Below, piece by piece: positions 1 to 7,072 of a stretch of 7,953 nt of DNA. The position numbers and the translations under genes were made by a program. The notes beneath the pieces are model-generated. The model ran no database searches and had not been told where the DNA came from. It saw only the letters and a program-made list of their open reading frames with translations. The stretch's first letter is position 1. Each line of letters begins with the position of its first letter. The stretch spans positions 1 to 7,953 of the forward strand of contig WRCR01000168.1 of the NCBI GenBank assembly GCA_009783865.1, given 5' to 3'. This DNA comes from Planctomycetaceae bacterium (lineage in GTDB: Bacteria; Planctomycetota; Planctomycetia; Pirellulales; Thermoguttaceae).

Positions 1-39
1 AGCGTCTTGAACGATTTTAGGGGGACGGATAATAGGCAT
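1..39 (-). CDS. N-terminus of an unidentified protein, cut by the left edge
   Basis: Reading leftward from the ATG at 39-37, 13 codons are open to the window edge and give MPIIRPPKIVQDA. An AAAGGA Shine-Dalgarno sequence lies 8 nt upstream of the ATG, and a good promoter lies further upstream at 131-103, which together make a real start likely. The ribosome binding site is part of a small inverted repeat (AAAGG, 4-nt loop, CCTTT, at 40-53), so it could be partly masked in the mRNA. Thirteen residues are too few to name a family. Confidence 0.55.
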   Translation of the reverse strand, partial: MPIIRPPKIVQDA

Positions 40-102
40 AAAGGAAATCCTTTTCCAATAGGAACAACTTTTGCGACGACCGCTTGACTACACCGAACCC
101 CC

Positions 103-131
103 ATTATACAATGCCATCGTTAATTTTGCAA
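103..131 (-). promoter_or_regulatory. Sigma70-type promoter for the left-edge gene
   Basis: On the minus strand a TTGCAA -35 box (131-126) and a perfect TATAAT -10 box (108-103) are separated by 17 bp. Transcription would start near position 96 and give a leader of about 57 nt before the ATG at 39. The spacing and the perfect -10 make this one of the better promoter candidates in the window. The remaining sequence up to 319 shows no gene I can support. Confidence 0.55.
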
Positions 132-319
132 AAGTTTAGATTTATGAAAAGGATTCATTTTCTTATGGAAATTACGAAAGTATTTCGATGCGAATCAAGG
201 ACAGGATTATAATGTCAACACGTCTGACCTGCAATACAGTCCGACCGCAGGTTTTCAGAATCCCTGCCAACGGTTTTACCCGTTTTTCATACTATTCTTC
301 CTTTATGCCCAATCGCGCA

Positions 320-1171
320 TTATCCCCGCAAGAGCCGTTTCATATATTCCGCATTACTCTTTTGCGATTCTTTCCAATCGCTCTTTTCCTTCACGGATGC
401 CTCCGCAACTGCCCAGCCGGTGTATCCGTATTTCTCAAGCAATGCCTTAATCTTGTTGAAATCAACTTTGCCTTGTCCCAGCAGCGCGCCGTATTCTTTG
501 AAATGAATCTCCGACACCACTTTCGCCTTCAGCAGCGTTTCAAGGTCTTCGTAAATCGGGTAACCCATCGTGAGCATATTCTGCTCATCGTAATACACTT
601 TGACAGCATCACTGCCGACCGCCTCCAACAGTTTCAAATGCTCTTCCGCGTTGAGATAACTTTCAACGGCAAGGATTTTCTTTTTCGCCGCTGCTTTCGG
701 AGCAAGATATTTCAATTTTTCGATGACCGGTTTTTGCTGTTCCGGTTTTTTCTTCATGTCGCCTTCTCCGAAGAAAGCGACAAGCACTTGGTCGACGTTC
801 ATATCCGCCATCGCTTCGATGCAGTCCTCTACCCAATCGGTCGTTTCGGGCAGTGTCGCCAGCGGCTTGGAATTCAAAATACCCATTGCCAGCGAAGCAA
901 TTTCAACACCGCTTTCTTTCGCTTTTTCAAGGAACAGTTTGCGGTTCTCCTTTTTCGACAGTGAGAATTCCCCGTCCGGCTGATAGGATACCTGTACGCC
1001 TTCAAAGCCGAGTTCTTTGGCAACGGCGAAAGCAGCGGGATTGCCGGTTGCGCGCAAGTCCCAATCGCAGATGCCGACTTTGAATTTCTTTTCCGGCTCG
1101 GCAGCGGATAAAAAAGACGGAACGGCAAGAGCAGCGGCAGCAGAATACAAAAATGAACGACGGGAAACCAT
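320..1171 (-). CDS. Tat-exported sugar phosphate isomerase/epimerase (xylose isomerase-like TIM barrel)
   Basis: The 283-residue product begins with a twin-arginine signal (SRRSFL at 3-8, a hydrophobic stretch to about 20, likely cleavage near LSAA, 21-24), so it should be exported folded. The rest reads as an AP-endonuclease-2/xylose-isomerase-like TIM barrel. Likely metal ligands are Glu170 (AVES), Asp195 (YYDE), His223 (IHFKE) and Glu257 (AEAS), in the E-D-H-E order usual for this fold. The family isomerises or epimerises sugars or related polyols; the substrate cannot be read from sequence. Exported members are numerous in planctomycetes, where they are thought to act in carbohydrate breakdown. 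The ATG at 1171 is supported by AAAGGA 6 nt upstream and by the intact signal. The gene has its own promoter. No good terminator follows the stop: hairpins at 247-267 and 269-284 lack a T-run on this strand. Confidence 0.85.
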   Translation of the reverse strand: MVSRRSFLYSAAAALAVPSFLSAAEPEKKFKVGICDWDLRATGNPAAFAVAKELGFEGVQVSYQPDGEFSLSKKENRKLFLEKAKESGVEIASLAMGILNSKPLATLPETTDWVEDCIEAMADMNVDQVLVAFFGEGDMKKKPEQQKPVIEKLKYLAPKAAAKKKILAVESYLNAEEHLKLLEAVGSDAVKVYYDEQNMLTMGYPIYEDLETLLKAKVVSEIHFKEYGALLGQGKVDFNKIKALLEKYGYTGWAVAEASVKEKSDWKESQKSNAEYMKRLLRG

Positions 1172-1205
1172 AATAATTCCTTTCGTGAAACGTGAACAGA
1201 TACAA

Positions 1206-1218
1206 GATAACAGTTATC
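1206..1218. promoter_or_regulatory. Perfect 13-bp dyad, possible operator of the isomerase gene
   Basis: GATAACAGTTATC is a perfect inverted repeat with 6-bp arms around one base. It sits immediately downstream of the proposed -10 box of the isomerase promoter, covering the expected transcription start. That is a typical place for a repressor site, for example a LacI- or GntR-type sugar regulator, but no regulator gene is visible in the window and the half-site matches no motif I can name. A tandem 7-mer (CGTGAAA/CGTGAAC, 1184-1197) lies between it and the ribosome binding site. Confidence 0.35.
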
Positions 1219-1247
1219 ATGTTAATCGATGTTTCTTTGAATTGCAA
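1219..1247 (-). promoter_or_regulatory. Candidate promoter of the isomerase gene
   Basis: On the minus strand TTGCAA (1247-1242) and TAACAT (1224-1219, 4 of 6 consensus bases) are spaced by 17 bp. The -35 hexamer is identical to that of the left-edge gene. Start of transcription would fall near 1212, inside the 13-bp dyad, leaving a leader of about 40 nt. The moderate -10 fits a regulated promoter. Confidence 0.4.
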
Positions 1248-1309
1248 GACAGCATACTACCGCAAAGGACGCTAGGAACGCAAAGATTCGCAAAAAATAA
1301 AAATCCCTT

Positions 1310-2797
1310 TTACCTCTTTCCGACATTCAAAACGCCGAAACTGCTGCCGTGAAGCATTTCGTCAATCGCACCTTCACAGTCAATCTTTTCCAAACGCTGA
1401 CTTGCTGCATCACGCTCAAGCAGAAATTGAGCAGAACGCCGCAGCAGTTCTTTAACAAACGCTGCACTTGCCCCTTCCGTTCTTGCAACGATTTCTTTCG
1501 TCAATTCCGGCGTTAATTCAAGGTCTCCGGCGTAAAGTTTCGCAAGTTTCGCCCGCCCTTGTTCGTCCGGCAATGGAAACTCTATCGCTTGGTCAACTCT
1601 GCCCGGTCGATTACGCAACGCTTCTTCAAGCACTTCGGGACGGTTTGTGGTCAACAAAAACAGCAAATCGGCACTTTCCTTGAGACCGTCCATTTCGTTG
1701 AGCAACTTGTTCAACAGCGATTCTGTACAAACCGTCTGCTCTTCCCTTGCGCGGGCTATGATGTCAGCATCCTCGATAATGACGATAGCCGGTTCCAGAA
1801 GCCGAGCCAGTATAAAATACTCGCCCAGCAAACCGACTTGTTCCGCCGTAATGATAAGCGTAGTGTATTCCTCCTTGAGACGATTAATAAGATAATGCAG
1901 CGTGTGCGTTTTACCGGTGCCGGGCGGTCCATAAAACAGAAGTCCCTTTTTCGTTTGAAGTCCGAGTTTCTTGAGTTGATGCCGCCGCTGAACGAAACCG
2001 AACACATTCCGCTCCAAAAGTTCGATGGTTTTATCCGGCAAGACGAGTTGCTCGCGGGAAATCGGATGAATTTGATGAACTTTGATTTTACTGTGTGTAC
2101 CGGAATAATCATACTCCGGGGCTTCAAGCGATAGAACTTTGTGCCGATAACTGGGACAACTTTTAACCGCTTGTTCAAGCCGTTTCATAATGTTTTCTGC
2201 TTCGGCTGTCGCCGTTGGGTTCTGCGGAACGGCAATATCGATACGCAGTCCTTTCGGGTCATGTGGCATACCAGACGGACCAAAAAGCAAGGCAATGGAA
2301 TGTTCCTGTTCTTTCCAGAGCCACAAACCGTTGCAGACACATTGCAGCGGTTCTTCTTCGCCGATGTCAAATTCGGTAAAAGTGAAAGAAGCCAGCCGGA
2401 CTTGTCTATGTTGAGATGGTACAAGACAATCGTTCATCGTGATAACGGCATGATAATCCTTTTCGAGACCATTAGCGCGGATAATGCTCTTTTCGCTAAA
2501 CATGGCGTGCAGTTCACGATGAAGTTCGACAAGTACGCGTTCGGGAAATTCCCGCGAGATGACAATCATGTCACTTGCCGGAAGATTACCGAAATGCTCG
2601 GCAAGCACCGGCGCAGCCGACTGACTGATTTCCTGCGATTGTTGTTTGATACTATCGGCATGCCGTTGAGAATAATACTGTGCTATTTGAATAACTGCCT
2701 GACGGACCGGGTCAGAAAAGAACCCGTTGCGGACACACTGATGAAATAGATAGCCGAGGATAAAAACAAAAGATAAAAGAACGACGACTTCAAGCAT
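1310..2797 (-). CDS. Membrane-anchored AAA+ ATPase
   Basis: From the ATG at 2797 the product is 495 residues. A hydrophobic segment at about 2-18 should anchor it in the membrane. Residues 30-280 form a region I cannot assign, containing a basic/polar stretch and an alternating hydrophobic pattern. The C-terminal half is a classical AAA+ module: Walker A GPPGTGKT at 290-297, Walker B IVIIEDAD at 338-345, sensor 1 Asn385 in TTNRPE, and arginine fingers in RNRPGR (395-400), then a helical lid. Walker B has Glu-Asp where Asp-Glu is usual, a variant also seen in Bcs1-like proteins. No zinc-protease motif (HExxH) follows, so it is not FtsH. It probably remodels or unfolds a protein partner at the membrane. 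The frame is open upstream to a TTG at 2869, with another TTG at 2830. No start has a Shine-Dalgarno sequence, so the N-terminus is uncertain by up to 24 residues. Confidence 0.8.
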   Translation of the reverse strand: MLEVVVLLSFVFILGYLFHQCVRNGFFSDPVRQAVIQIAQYYSQRHADSIKQQSQEISQSAAPVLAEHFGNLPASDMIVISREFPERVLVELHRELHAMFSEKSIIRANGLEKDYHAVITMNDCLVPSQHRQVRLASFTFTEFDIGEEEPLQCVCNGLWLWKEQEHSIALLFGPSGMPHDPKGLRIDIAVPQNPTATAEAENIMKRLEQAVKSCPSYRHKVLSLEAPEYDYSGTHSKIKVHQIHPISREQLVLPDKTIELLERNVFGFVQRRHQLKKLGLQTKKGLLFYGPPGTGKTHTLHYLINRLKEEYTTLIITAEQVGLLGEYFILARLLEPAIVIIEDADIIARAREEQTVCTESLLNKLLNEMDGLKESADLLFLLTTNRPEVLEEALRNRPGRVDQAIEFPLPDEQGRAKLAKLYAGDLELTPELTKEIVARTEGASAAFVKELLRRSAQFLLERDAASQRLEKIDCEGAIDEMLHGSSFGVLNVGKR

Positions 2798-2929
2798 CGG
2801 ATGACGTTGGCGGGATTTGTGAAAGGTCAAAACATAGACGTATTTTAACCGGCGGGCGGTGAATATCAAGGCGGTGATTTTTTTGGCGGCGGCATTCAGG
2901 CAGGCAAACTGCCAAACCTCACCAAATTT

Positions 2930-2958
2930 TTACCGTCCGCTAAACTTTATGGTATAAT
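2930..2958 (+). promoter_or_regulatory. Promoter of rsmD, giving a near-leaderless mRNA
   Basis: A perfect TATAAT (2953-2958) is preceded at 17 bp by TTACCG (2930-2935, 3 of 6 consensus bases). The A of the rsmD ATG at 2965 is only 7 nt past the -10, about where transcription should begin. The same bases read TATTAT on the minus strand (2959-2954), so this AT-rich core could also serve the divergent ATPase gene. Confidence 0.55.
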
Positions 2959-2964
2959 AGCACT

Positions 2965-3621
2965 ATGCGACACAAAAAAACAAATAACAAAAGCAGGAAA
3001 AACCGCAGCGTCGGCAGCGAACCCGCTCCGAAAGAACCCGTCGGATTGCGAATCATCGGCGGAACCTTGCGGGGAAGCAAATTGCAATACATCGGCGATA
3101 ACCGCGTCCGCCCAATGAAAGACCGCACCCGCGAAGCACTGTTCAACCTCATCGGACCTGCCGTCAAGGGAAGTTACGCTGTCGACCTTTTCAGCGGAAC
3201 CGGCGCGCTGGCTATCGAAGCAATCAGCCGCGGTGCAGCAGAAGCCGCCGTTATCGAAATTCATTTGCCGACCGCCGCGCTGCTCCGGCAAAATATCGCT
3301 TCGCTAAACCTGTTGGACAAATGTCCGATACATAAGACCGATGCGTTTTTCTGGGTGAAAAACATCGCACGACATCCTGCGGAAGGTCCCCCGAAAAACA
3401 TTCCTTGGCTGGTATTCTGTTCGCCGCCGTACAATTTTTACACAGACCGGCAAAGCGAAATGCTGGAGATGCTCGACGCTATCTTTCGGGAAGCACCGGA
3501 GAATTCCATCTTTGCTCTGGAATATGACAAACATTTTGATACGGAGATATTGCCTTTTCCCCTGTCGTCCCTTAAAATACGGGAGTACTTTCCGGCAATA
3601 CTTGCCGTTTTCAATAAATAG
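2965..3621 (+). CDS. rsmD: 16S rRNA (guanine-966 N2)-methyltransferase RsmD
   Basis: RsmD uses S-adenosylmethionine to methylate N2 of G966 in 16S rRNA of the assembled 30S subunit. The 218-residue product carries the family marks in order: RIIGGTLRGSKL at 29-40, RPMKDRTREALFNLI at 49-63, the SAM-binding motif I DLFSGTG at 74-80 followed by an acidic Glu98, and motif IV SPPY at 153-156. RsmD normally has DPP[FY] here; Ser in the first position is tolerated in other N-methyltransferases but is unusual. The first 27 residues are a lysine/arginine-rich extension, as the family core normally starts near MRIIGG. No Shine-Dalgarno precedes the ATG, which lies where transcription should start. A TTG at 3046 (Leu28) is the alternative start. 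The STAS gene follows 55 bp downstream and is probably cotranscribed. Confidence 0.85.
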   Translation: MRHKKTNNKSRKNRSVGSEPAPKEPVGLRIIGGTLRGSKLQYIGDNRVRPMKDRTREALFNLIGPAVKGSYAVDLFSGTGALAIEAISRGAAEAAVIEIHLPTAALLRQNIASLNLLDKCPIHKTDAFFWVKNIARHPAEGPPKNIPWLVFCSPPYNFYTDRQSEMLEMLDAIFREAPENSIFALEYDKHFDTEILPFPLSSLKIREYFPAILAVFNK

Positions 3622-3676
3622 AATAAAATTACCACTCGAAATTATCACTTAAAGTTAAAAGTTAGAGGTTTTTAGC

Positions 3677-4012
3677 ATGGAATTCATTGAACGAGGCGGC
3701 GTGCTGCGTGTTTTGTTTGATACCAGATTAGACAGTTTGGTCTGCAACATAATCGAACAGGATTTGGCGCAGCGAATTTCCGATGCAAAACTGTGCAACC
3801 CAAATGTCGTTGTAGAATTTGACCTCACCCAAGCAGAGTTCGTCTGTTCGACTTTTCTCCGCTTTTGCGTAATTTATGCAAAACAAATGGGAAAAGGAAA
3901 TTTCCATATTGCGAATCTGTCGCCTAATGTACTGCACGTCTTCGAGATTTCCGGTCTTCTCGGTGTAATTGACTTGGTCACACCCGGAGGTCAGGTTGAC
4001 ATGAAAGCGTGA
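3677..4012 (+). CDS. Small STAS-domain protein (anti-anti-sigma-factor-like)
   Basis: The 111-residue product fits a stand-alone STAS domain of the SpoIIAA/RsbV type: a first strand (GVLRVLFD, 8-15), a helix, a central strand VVVEFDLTQAEFV (44-56), the conserved-loop position at 57-60, and a final helix-strand that includes VFEISGLLGVI (88-98). SpoIIAA-like proteins are phosphorylated by anti-sigma kinases at a DSSG loop. Here the aligned residues are CSTF, so the Asp and Gly are gone, but Ser58 and Thr59 remain as possible acceptors, Thr59 aligning with the usual phospho-serine. It might act in a partner switch or have become a phosphorylation-independent scaffold. AGAGG ends 8 nt before the ATG, a clear ribosome binding site in a window where such sites are scarce. 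The stop is 4 bp from the stop of the converging LysM gene, leaving no room for an intergenic terminator. Confidence 0.65.
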   Translation: MEFIERGGVLRVLFDTRLDSLVCNIIEQDLAQRISDAKLCNPNVVVEFDLTQAEFVCSTFLRFCVIYAKQMGKGNFHIANLSPNVLHVFEISGLLGVIDLVTPGGQVDMKA

Positions 4013-4016
4013 TGTT

Positions 4017-6047
4017 CTATTCAAACACGACAACCGAGTTCACGGTTAATATATCGAATAGTTCGCCTGCGTCTTTTTCAGCAAAGCAAAGCGTTTTGCC
4101 GTCCTGCGAACCGGCGAGGAGAACAACACCGTTGTTGAGCGTCAGCGTCTTGCCCCGATAAGAATTGCTCTTTTCGACAACGTAAAACTCACCGCTGATG
4201 TTTTGAATATCTTTTCCGACCGAGACCGGAAATTGACCGGCGTATAAGCCGCCGAGAATCAAAACCGTCTGCCCTTTGGCAAGCATAATGCGGGCATCAA
4301 ACTGTCCGTGAACAACCTTGAGCGGCGTTCCGGGCTTTAACGGTCTCGCACCGGTCAAGCCGTTGATTTTCATCAGTAATTCCGGCGATATTTGAAACGA
4401 TGCCGCAACGGAGTCCGCTGTGTCGCCTTCCTTGGTAATGTACGCCGGTTCAAGAACGTGCTGCCGATGCGAGAAAATAACATCGACTCCAATTCGGCTC
4501 AATATCGGAACGAGATAATTCCGTTCCGATTCGCTCAATTCCTTGCGGTCATACAAGCGGCTTAATTGAATAAAAGCGTTGCGGAGTTTTTCGGGATTAC
4601 CGGAGTCGGCATCTTTGCACTGAGAATCAATAAACTGGACAACACTATCCCGCAACTCGGCAGACGGTGCTGACCTACTGTTTGAAACATTCGCCGAGAC
4701 CTGTTTAACCGGCTGCGTTTCGGCGGGCGTTTCCCGTATTTTCGTTTCCGGTGTTTTTGATACCCGCGCTTCCGATACAGATGTTGCCGGTGCGGCTCCC
4801 TGCGTTACCTCAAAAGGAATTGTTTCCATTTCGACAATTACCGGTTCAGAAACAATCAGCGTTCTTTGCGGTACTGATACTGGTTCCTGAGCGGCAATTT
4901 TCACGGGCTTTTCCATCTGCGGAGAGAAGGAAACCTTTGCCGCCTCATCCGGCGAAGACGGATACAGCAGTGCTAAAGCCGTTGCAGCGTCCATCGCTCC
5001 TATACTGTTTTCGATATTGATTACAGCCGGTACAGCGGGGCGGTCAACACTTTTAATAGCGGTCTGATAGCAGCCGTCATCTACCTTCGGAAGTTCCTTA
5101 AACGGCGGCGGTATAAAAACAACCTGCCGTTCAGTATTCTGTGCTATGGGAGCCGATAATGGTACAACCGATGCTTCCGCTGGTGTTTCCGGCAGCAAAG
5201 AAGCATCGGTCGTAGAAAAATAACGCACAGAATTTTCCGTCCCTGAAACAACAAAACCCTCCGGTTGTTGATATACCGGAGAGTATACAGGAGCGGCTAT
5301 CGGTTCCGCCGGTTTTATTGCCGGTACTGTCACCGGTATTGCTTCAGTGGTGCATTCAAATGAAGGCGGCGGAACATATAAATTCGGCGGAGACGGCGAA
5401 ACGAAAGTCGTTTTCAATGTAGGTCCGCTTGGAGCCGGGGCGGTTGGGACCGCAGTACTTGGAACTGTAATACTTGGAATGAAGGGCGGTGCTTCATCCG
5501 GTACCGCTTGTTGAGGCGGTTTTGGTACCGGAGTTTGCGGAATCGGATAATGCGTGACTGGCTGTGTTATCGGATACTGCGAACCATACATCGGTGCCGG
5601 CGTTGCTTCCAGGGCAGCCGGTGCTTTCAATGCAGGCGGCAAATTTTGCTGGGGTTGCGCAACAAACATTGGAGCGGTATCTTGAGCCGTTGGTACCGGT
5701 ATTGCGGAAGTCGGAACGGCAATAAACGCCGGTGCTTCAGATGAGCCGTTGGGAGAAGAACCGATTGCTTTCGGCAGCACGTCTGTTCCGCTGGAACTTC
5801 CGCCGACGGGCGGTGCGCCGATTATACCGTGGTCCATCAGACTGGAAACCCCGCTCTTGGAAGGATTGCTGTTGCCCGTGAATTCGGTTACGCCGAAAAT
5901 ATTTTCGATATAACTGTGGTCTTCTTTGGGAATATGAACCCGCGGCGGTTTTTTCAAAATCGAAAACAAACCTACGACCGCAAGTGATAAAACCAATACG
6001 ACCGCTAACTGTTTTGCGTATTTAATGAAGACCGACTCCTTCGGCAT
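4017..6047 (-). CDS. Single-pass, proline-rich LysM protein with an L,D-transpeptidase-like tail
   Basis: The 676-residue product starts with a short basic cytoplasmic end and one membrane segment (about 13-31). A low-complexity region rich in Pro, Ala, Ser, Thr and Val covers roughly 75-460 and should be an extended periplasmic spacer. A helical stretch (463-525) leads to a LysM domain at about 534-579 (YITKEGDTADSVAASF at its start, LKPGTPLKVV at its end), which binds peptidoglycan glycan chains. Residues 580-676 (DARIMLAKGQTVLILGGLYAG, then DAGELFDILTVNSVVVF at the end) resemble the YkuD/L,D-transpeptidase domains that follow LysM in planctomycete proteins, but no HG or SxGC catalytic motif is present. 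It probably tethers membrane and wall or senses the wall rather than crosslinking it. The ATG is preceded by AGGT at short spacing. An extended -10 promoter and a leader hairpin lie upstream. Confidence 0.7.
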   Translation of the reverse strand: MPKESVFIKYAKQLAVVLVLSLAVVGLFSILKKPPRVHIPKEDHSYIENIFGVTEFTGNSNPSKSGVSSLMDHGIIGAPPVGGSSSGTDVLPKAIGSSPNGSSEAPAFIAVPTSAIPVPTAQDTAPMFVAQPQQNLPPALKAPAALEATPAPMYGSQYPITQPVTHYPIPQTPVPKPPQQAVPDEAPPFIPSITVPSTAVPTAPAPSGPTLKTTFVSPSPPNLYVPPPSFECTTEAIPVTVPAIKPAEPIAAPVYSPVYQQPEGFVVSGTENSVRYFSTTDASLLPETPAEASVVPLSAPIAQNTERQVVFIPPPFKELPKVDDGCYQTAIKSVDRPAVPAVINIENSIGAMDAATALALLYPSSPDEAAKVSFSPQMEKPVKIAAQEPVSVPQRTLIVSEPVIVEMETIPFEVTQGAAPATSVSEARVSKTPETKIRETPAETQPVKQVSANVSNSRSAPSAELRDSVVQFIDSQCKDADSGNPEKLRNAFIQLSRLYDRKELSESERNYLVPILSRIGVDVIFSHRQHVLEPAYITKEGDTADSVAASFQISPELLMKINGLTGARPLKPGTPLKVVHGQFDARIMLAKGQTVLILGGLYAGQFPVSVGKDIQNISGEFYVVEKSNSYRGKTLTLNNGVVLLAGSQDGKTLCFAEKDAGELFDILTVNSVVVFE

Positions 6048-6085
6048 TTTACCTAATTCCGTTGTTCCACAATGAACCTTCTAAC

Positions 6086-6116
6086 CGGTCGCCTTCGGAT
6101 TTACTCGGCGATACCG
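6086..6116 (-). other. Hairpin in the leader of the LysM gene
   Basis: CGGTCGCC (6086-6093) can pair with GGCG-AT-ACCG (6107-6116), an 8-bp stem with a 2-nt bulge and a 13-nt loop. It lies within the predicted untranslated leader, about 40 nt before the ATG. It does not cover the ribosome binding site, so a role in mRNA stability is as likely as regulation. I do not recognise a riboswitch class. Confidence 0.3.
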
Positions 6117-6132
6117 ATTCCACTCCTTACAC

Positions 6133-6141
6133 ATTATAACA
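6133..6141 (-). promoter_or_regulatory. Extended -10 promoter of the LysM gene
   Basis: On the minus strand the sequence TGTTATAAT contains a perfect -10 hexamer (6138-6133) with the TGn extension that compensates for weak -35 boxes. The hexamer 17 bp upstream (6161-6156, TGGATT) matches consensus poorly. Transcription would start near 6126 and leave a leader of about 80 nt. Confidence 0.5.
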
Positions 6142-6262
6142 TAAAAATCGGTTTTAATCCAGAGCAAAAATGAGCGAAAAAGCGTCTTTAGTTTAGCGAT
6201 GCACTTGCCGATAACAAATATAGCGGTTGTTCCGATTATAGGGAAAATTTGTCTCAAAACTG

Positions 6263-7072
6263 ATGGTTATTTTGAAGGAACACGACATTTCTGATGCTTC
6301 TGATGCCAAAACGGTGGAACTCGAAGCCCGTATCGCCGTTTTGGAGGAACAACTTGCGCAGAAACAGCGGCTGGCAATTCTCGGTGAATTGACCAGCACG
6401 ACAACGCACGAATTCAATAACGTGTTGACTACTATCACAAATTACGCAAAATTGGGATTGCGGCACAAAGACGAAGCGACCCGCACGCGGGCATTGGAAC
6501 AGATTTTGACGGCGGCAAATCGGGCGGCAAAAATCACCAGCGTTATTCTTGCGACTGCCAAGAACCGGAAAAGCCAAATGGAACCCACCGACATCGTTGC
6601 ATTGGCGGAAGATGTGATGTTTCTTCTTGATGGGGAAATGATTAAATACCGAATTCGGGTTGAAAAGTCATTTCAGAAAGGTGTGCCGGAAATAATCGCT
6701 GACGGTAATCAGATTCAACGGGTTCTTCTCAATCTTCTCGTCAATGCCCGTCAAGCGATGCCGGATGGCGGAAGATTGGTAGTGAAAATACTTCATGATG
6801 CGGAAAACGAGACGGCGGACCTTGTAATTCGGGATTACGGCTGCGGAATACCGGCGGATAAACTGCCGCACATTTTCGACAAGTATTACACAACGAAGAG
6901 CGGTCCTGACGACAGCGGCAAAGGAGGCTGCGGTATCGGGCTTGCCAGTTGCAAGGAAATCATTGAAACGCACAGAGGAGTAATTCGTGTGGAGAGTTCC
7001 GTAGGAAAAGGAACTTGTTTTACGGTGAAGTTGCCGACAGCGGTTCGAGCGAAAATTCTTGGGGAAGAATAA
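6263..7072 (+). CDS. Soluble sensor histidine kinase (NtrB-like core)
   Basis: The 269-residue protein is a histidine kinase reduced to its catalytic core. A coiled coil (about 17-37) leads into the dimerisation/phosphoacceptor domain with His49 in THEFNN. The ATPase domain has the N box NLLVNARQAM (157-166), G1 DYGCGIP (191-197), the F box around Phe205 (IFDKYYTTK), and G2 GGCGIGLA (221-228). The THEFNN acceptor and compact core resemble the NtrB/HPK4-like group. There is no membrane segment and no PAS, GAF or receiver domain in the first 40 residues, so it is cytoplasmic and must take its signal from a partner or through the short coiled coil. No response regulator is encoded in the window. 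The ATG at 6263 is the first possible ATG after an in-frame stop at 6239 and has no Shine-Dalgarno. It is divergent from the LysM gene. No promoter is convincing. Confidence 0.85.
   Translation: MVILKEHDISDASDAKTVELEARIAVLEEQLAQKQRLAILGELTSTTTHEFNNVLTTITNYAKLGLRHKDEATRTRALEQILTAANRAAKITSVILATAKNRKSQMEPTDIVALAEDVMFLLDGEMIKYRIRVEKSFQKGVPEIIADGNQIQRVLLNLLVNARQAMPDGGRLVVKILHDAENETADLVIRDYGCGIPADKLPHIFDKYYTTKSGPDDSGKGGCGIGLASCKEIIETHRGVIRVESSVGKGTCFTVKLPTAVRAKILGEE

Noticed and set aside
269..287. Hairpin AACGG/CCGTT followed by a T-run on the plus strand, as a terminator
   Set aside because: The T-run is on the wrong strand for the isomerase gene, which runs leftward, and no plus-strand gene ends here. 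The stem is only 5 bp.
188..964. Long plus-strand open frame of 258 codons
   Set aside because: It is the antisense shadow of the isomerase gene, whose minus-strand frame has a Tat signal, metal-ligand motifs and a ribosome binding site. The plus-strand translation is rich in Phe, Arg and His and matches no family.
1259..1290. CGCAAAG-type repeated heptads between the isomerase and ATPase genes
   Set aside because: Only two exact GCAAAG copies are present. Loose CGCAAAG-like tracts are common between bacterial genes and this one is too short to call a repeat family.
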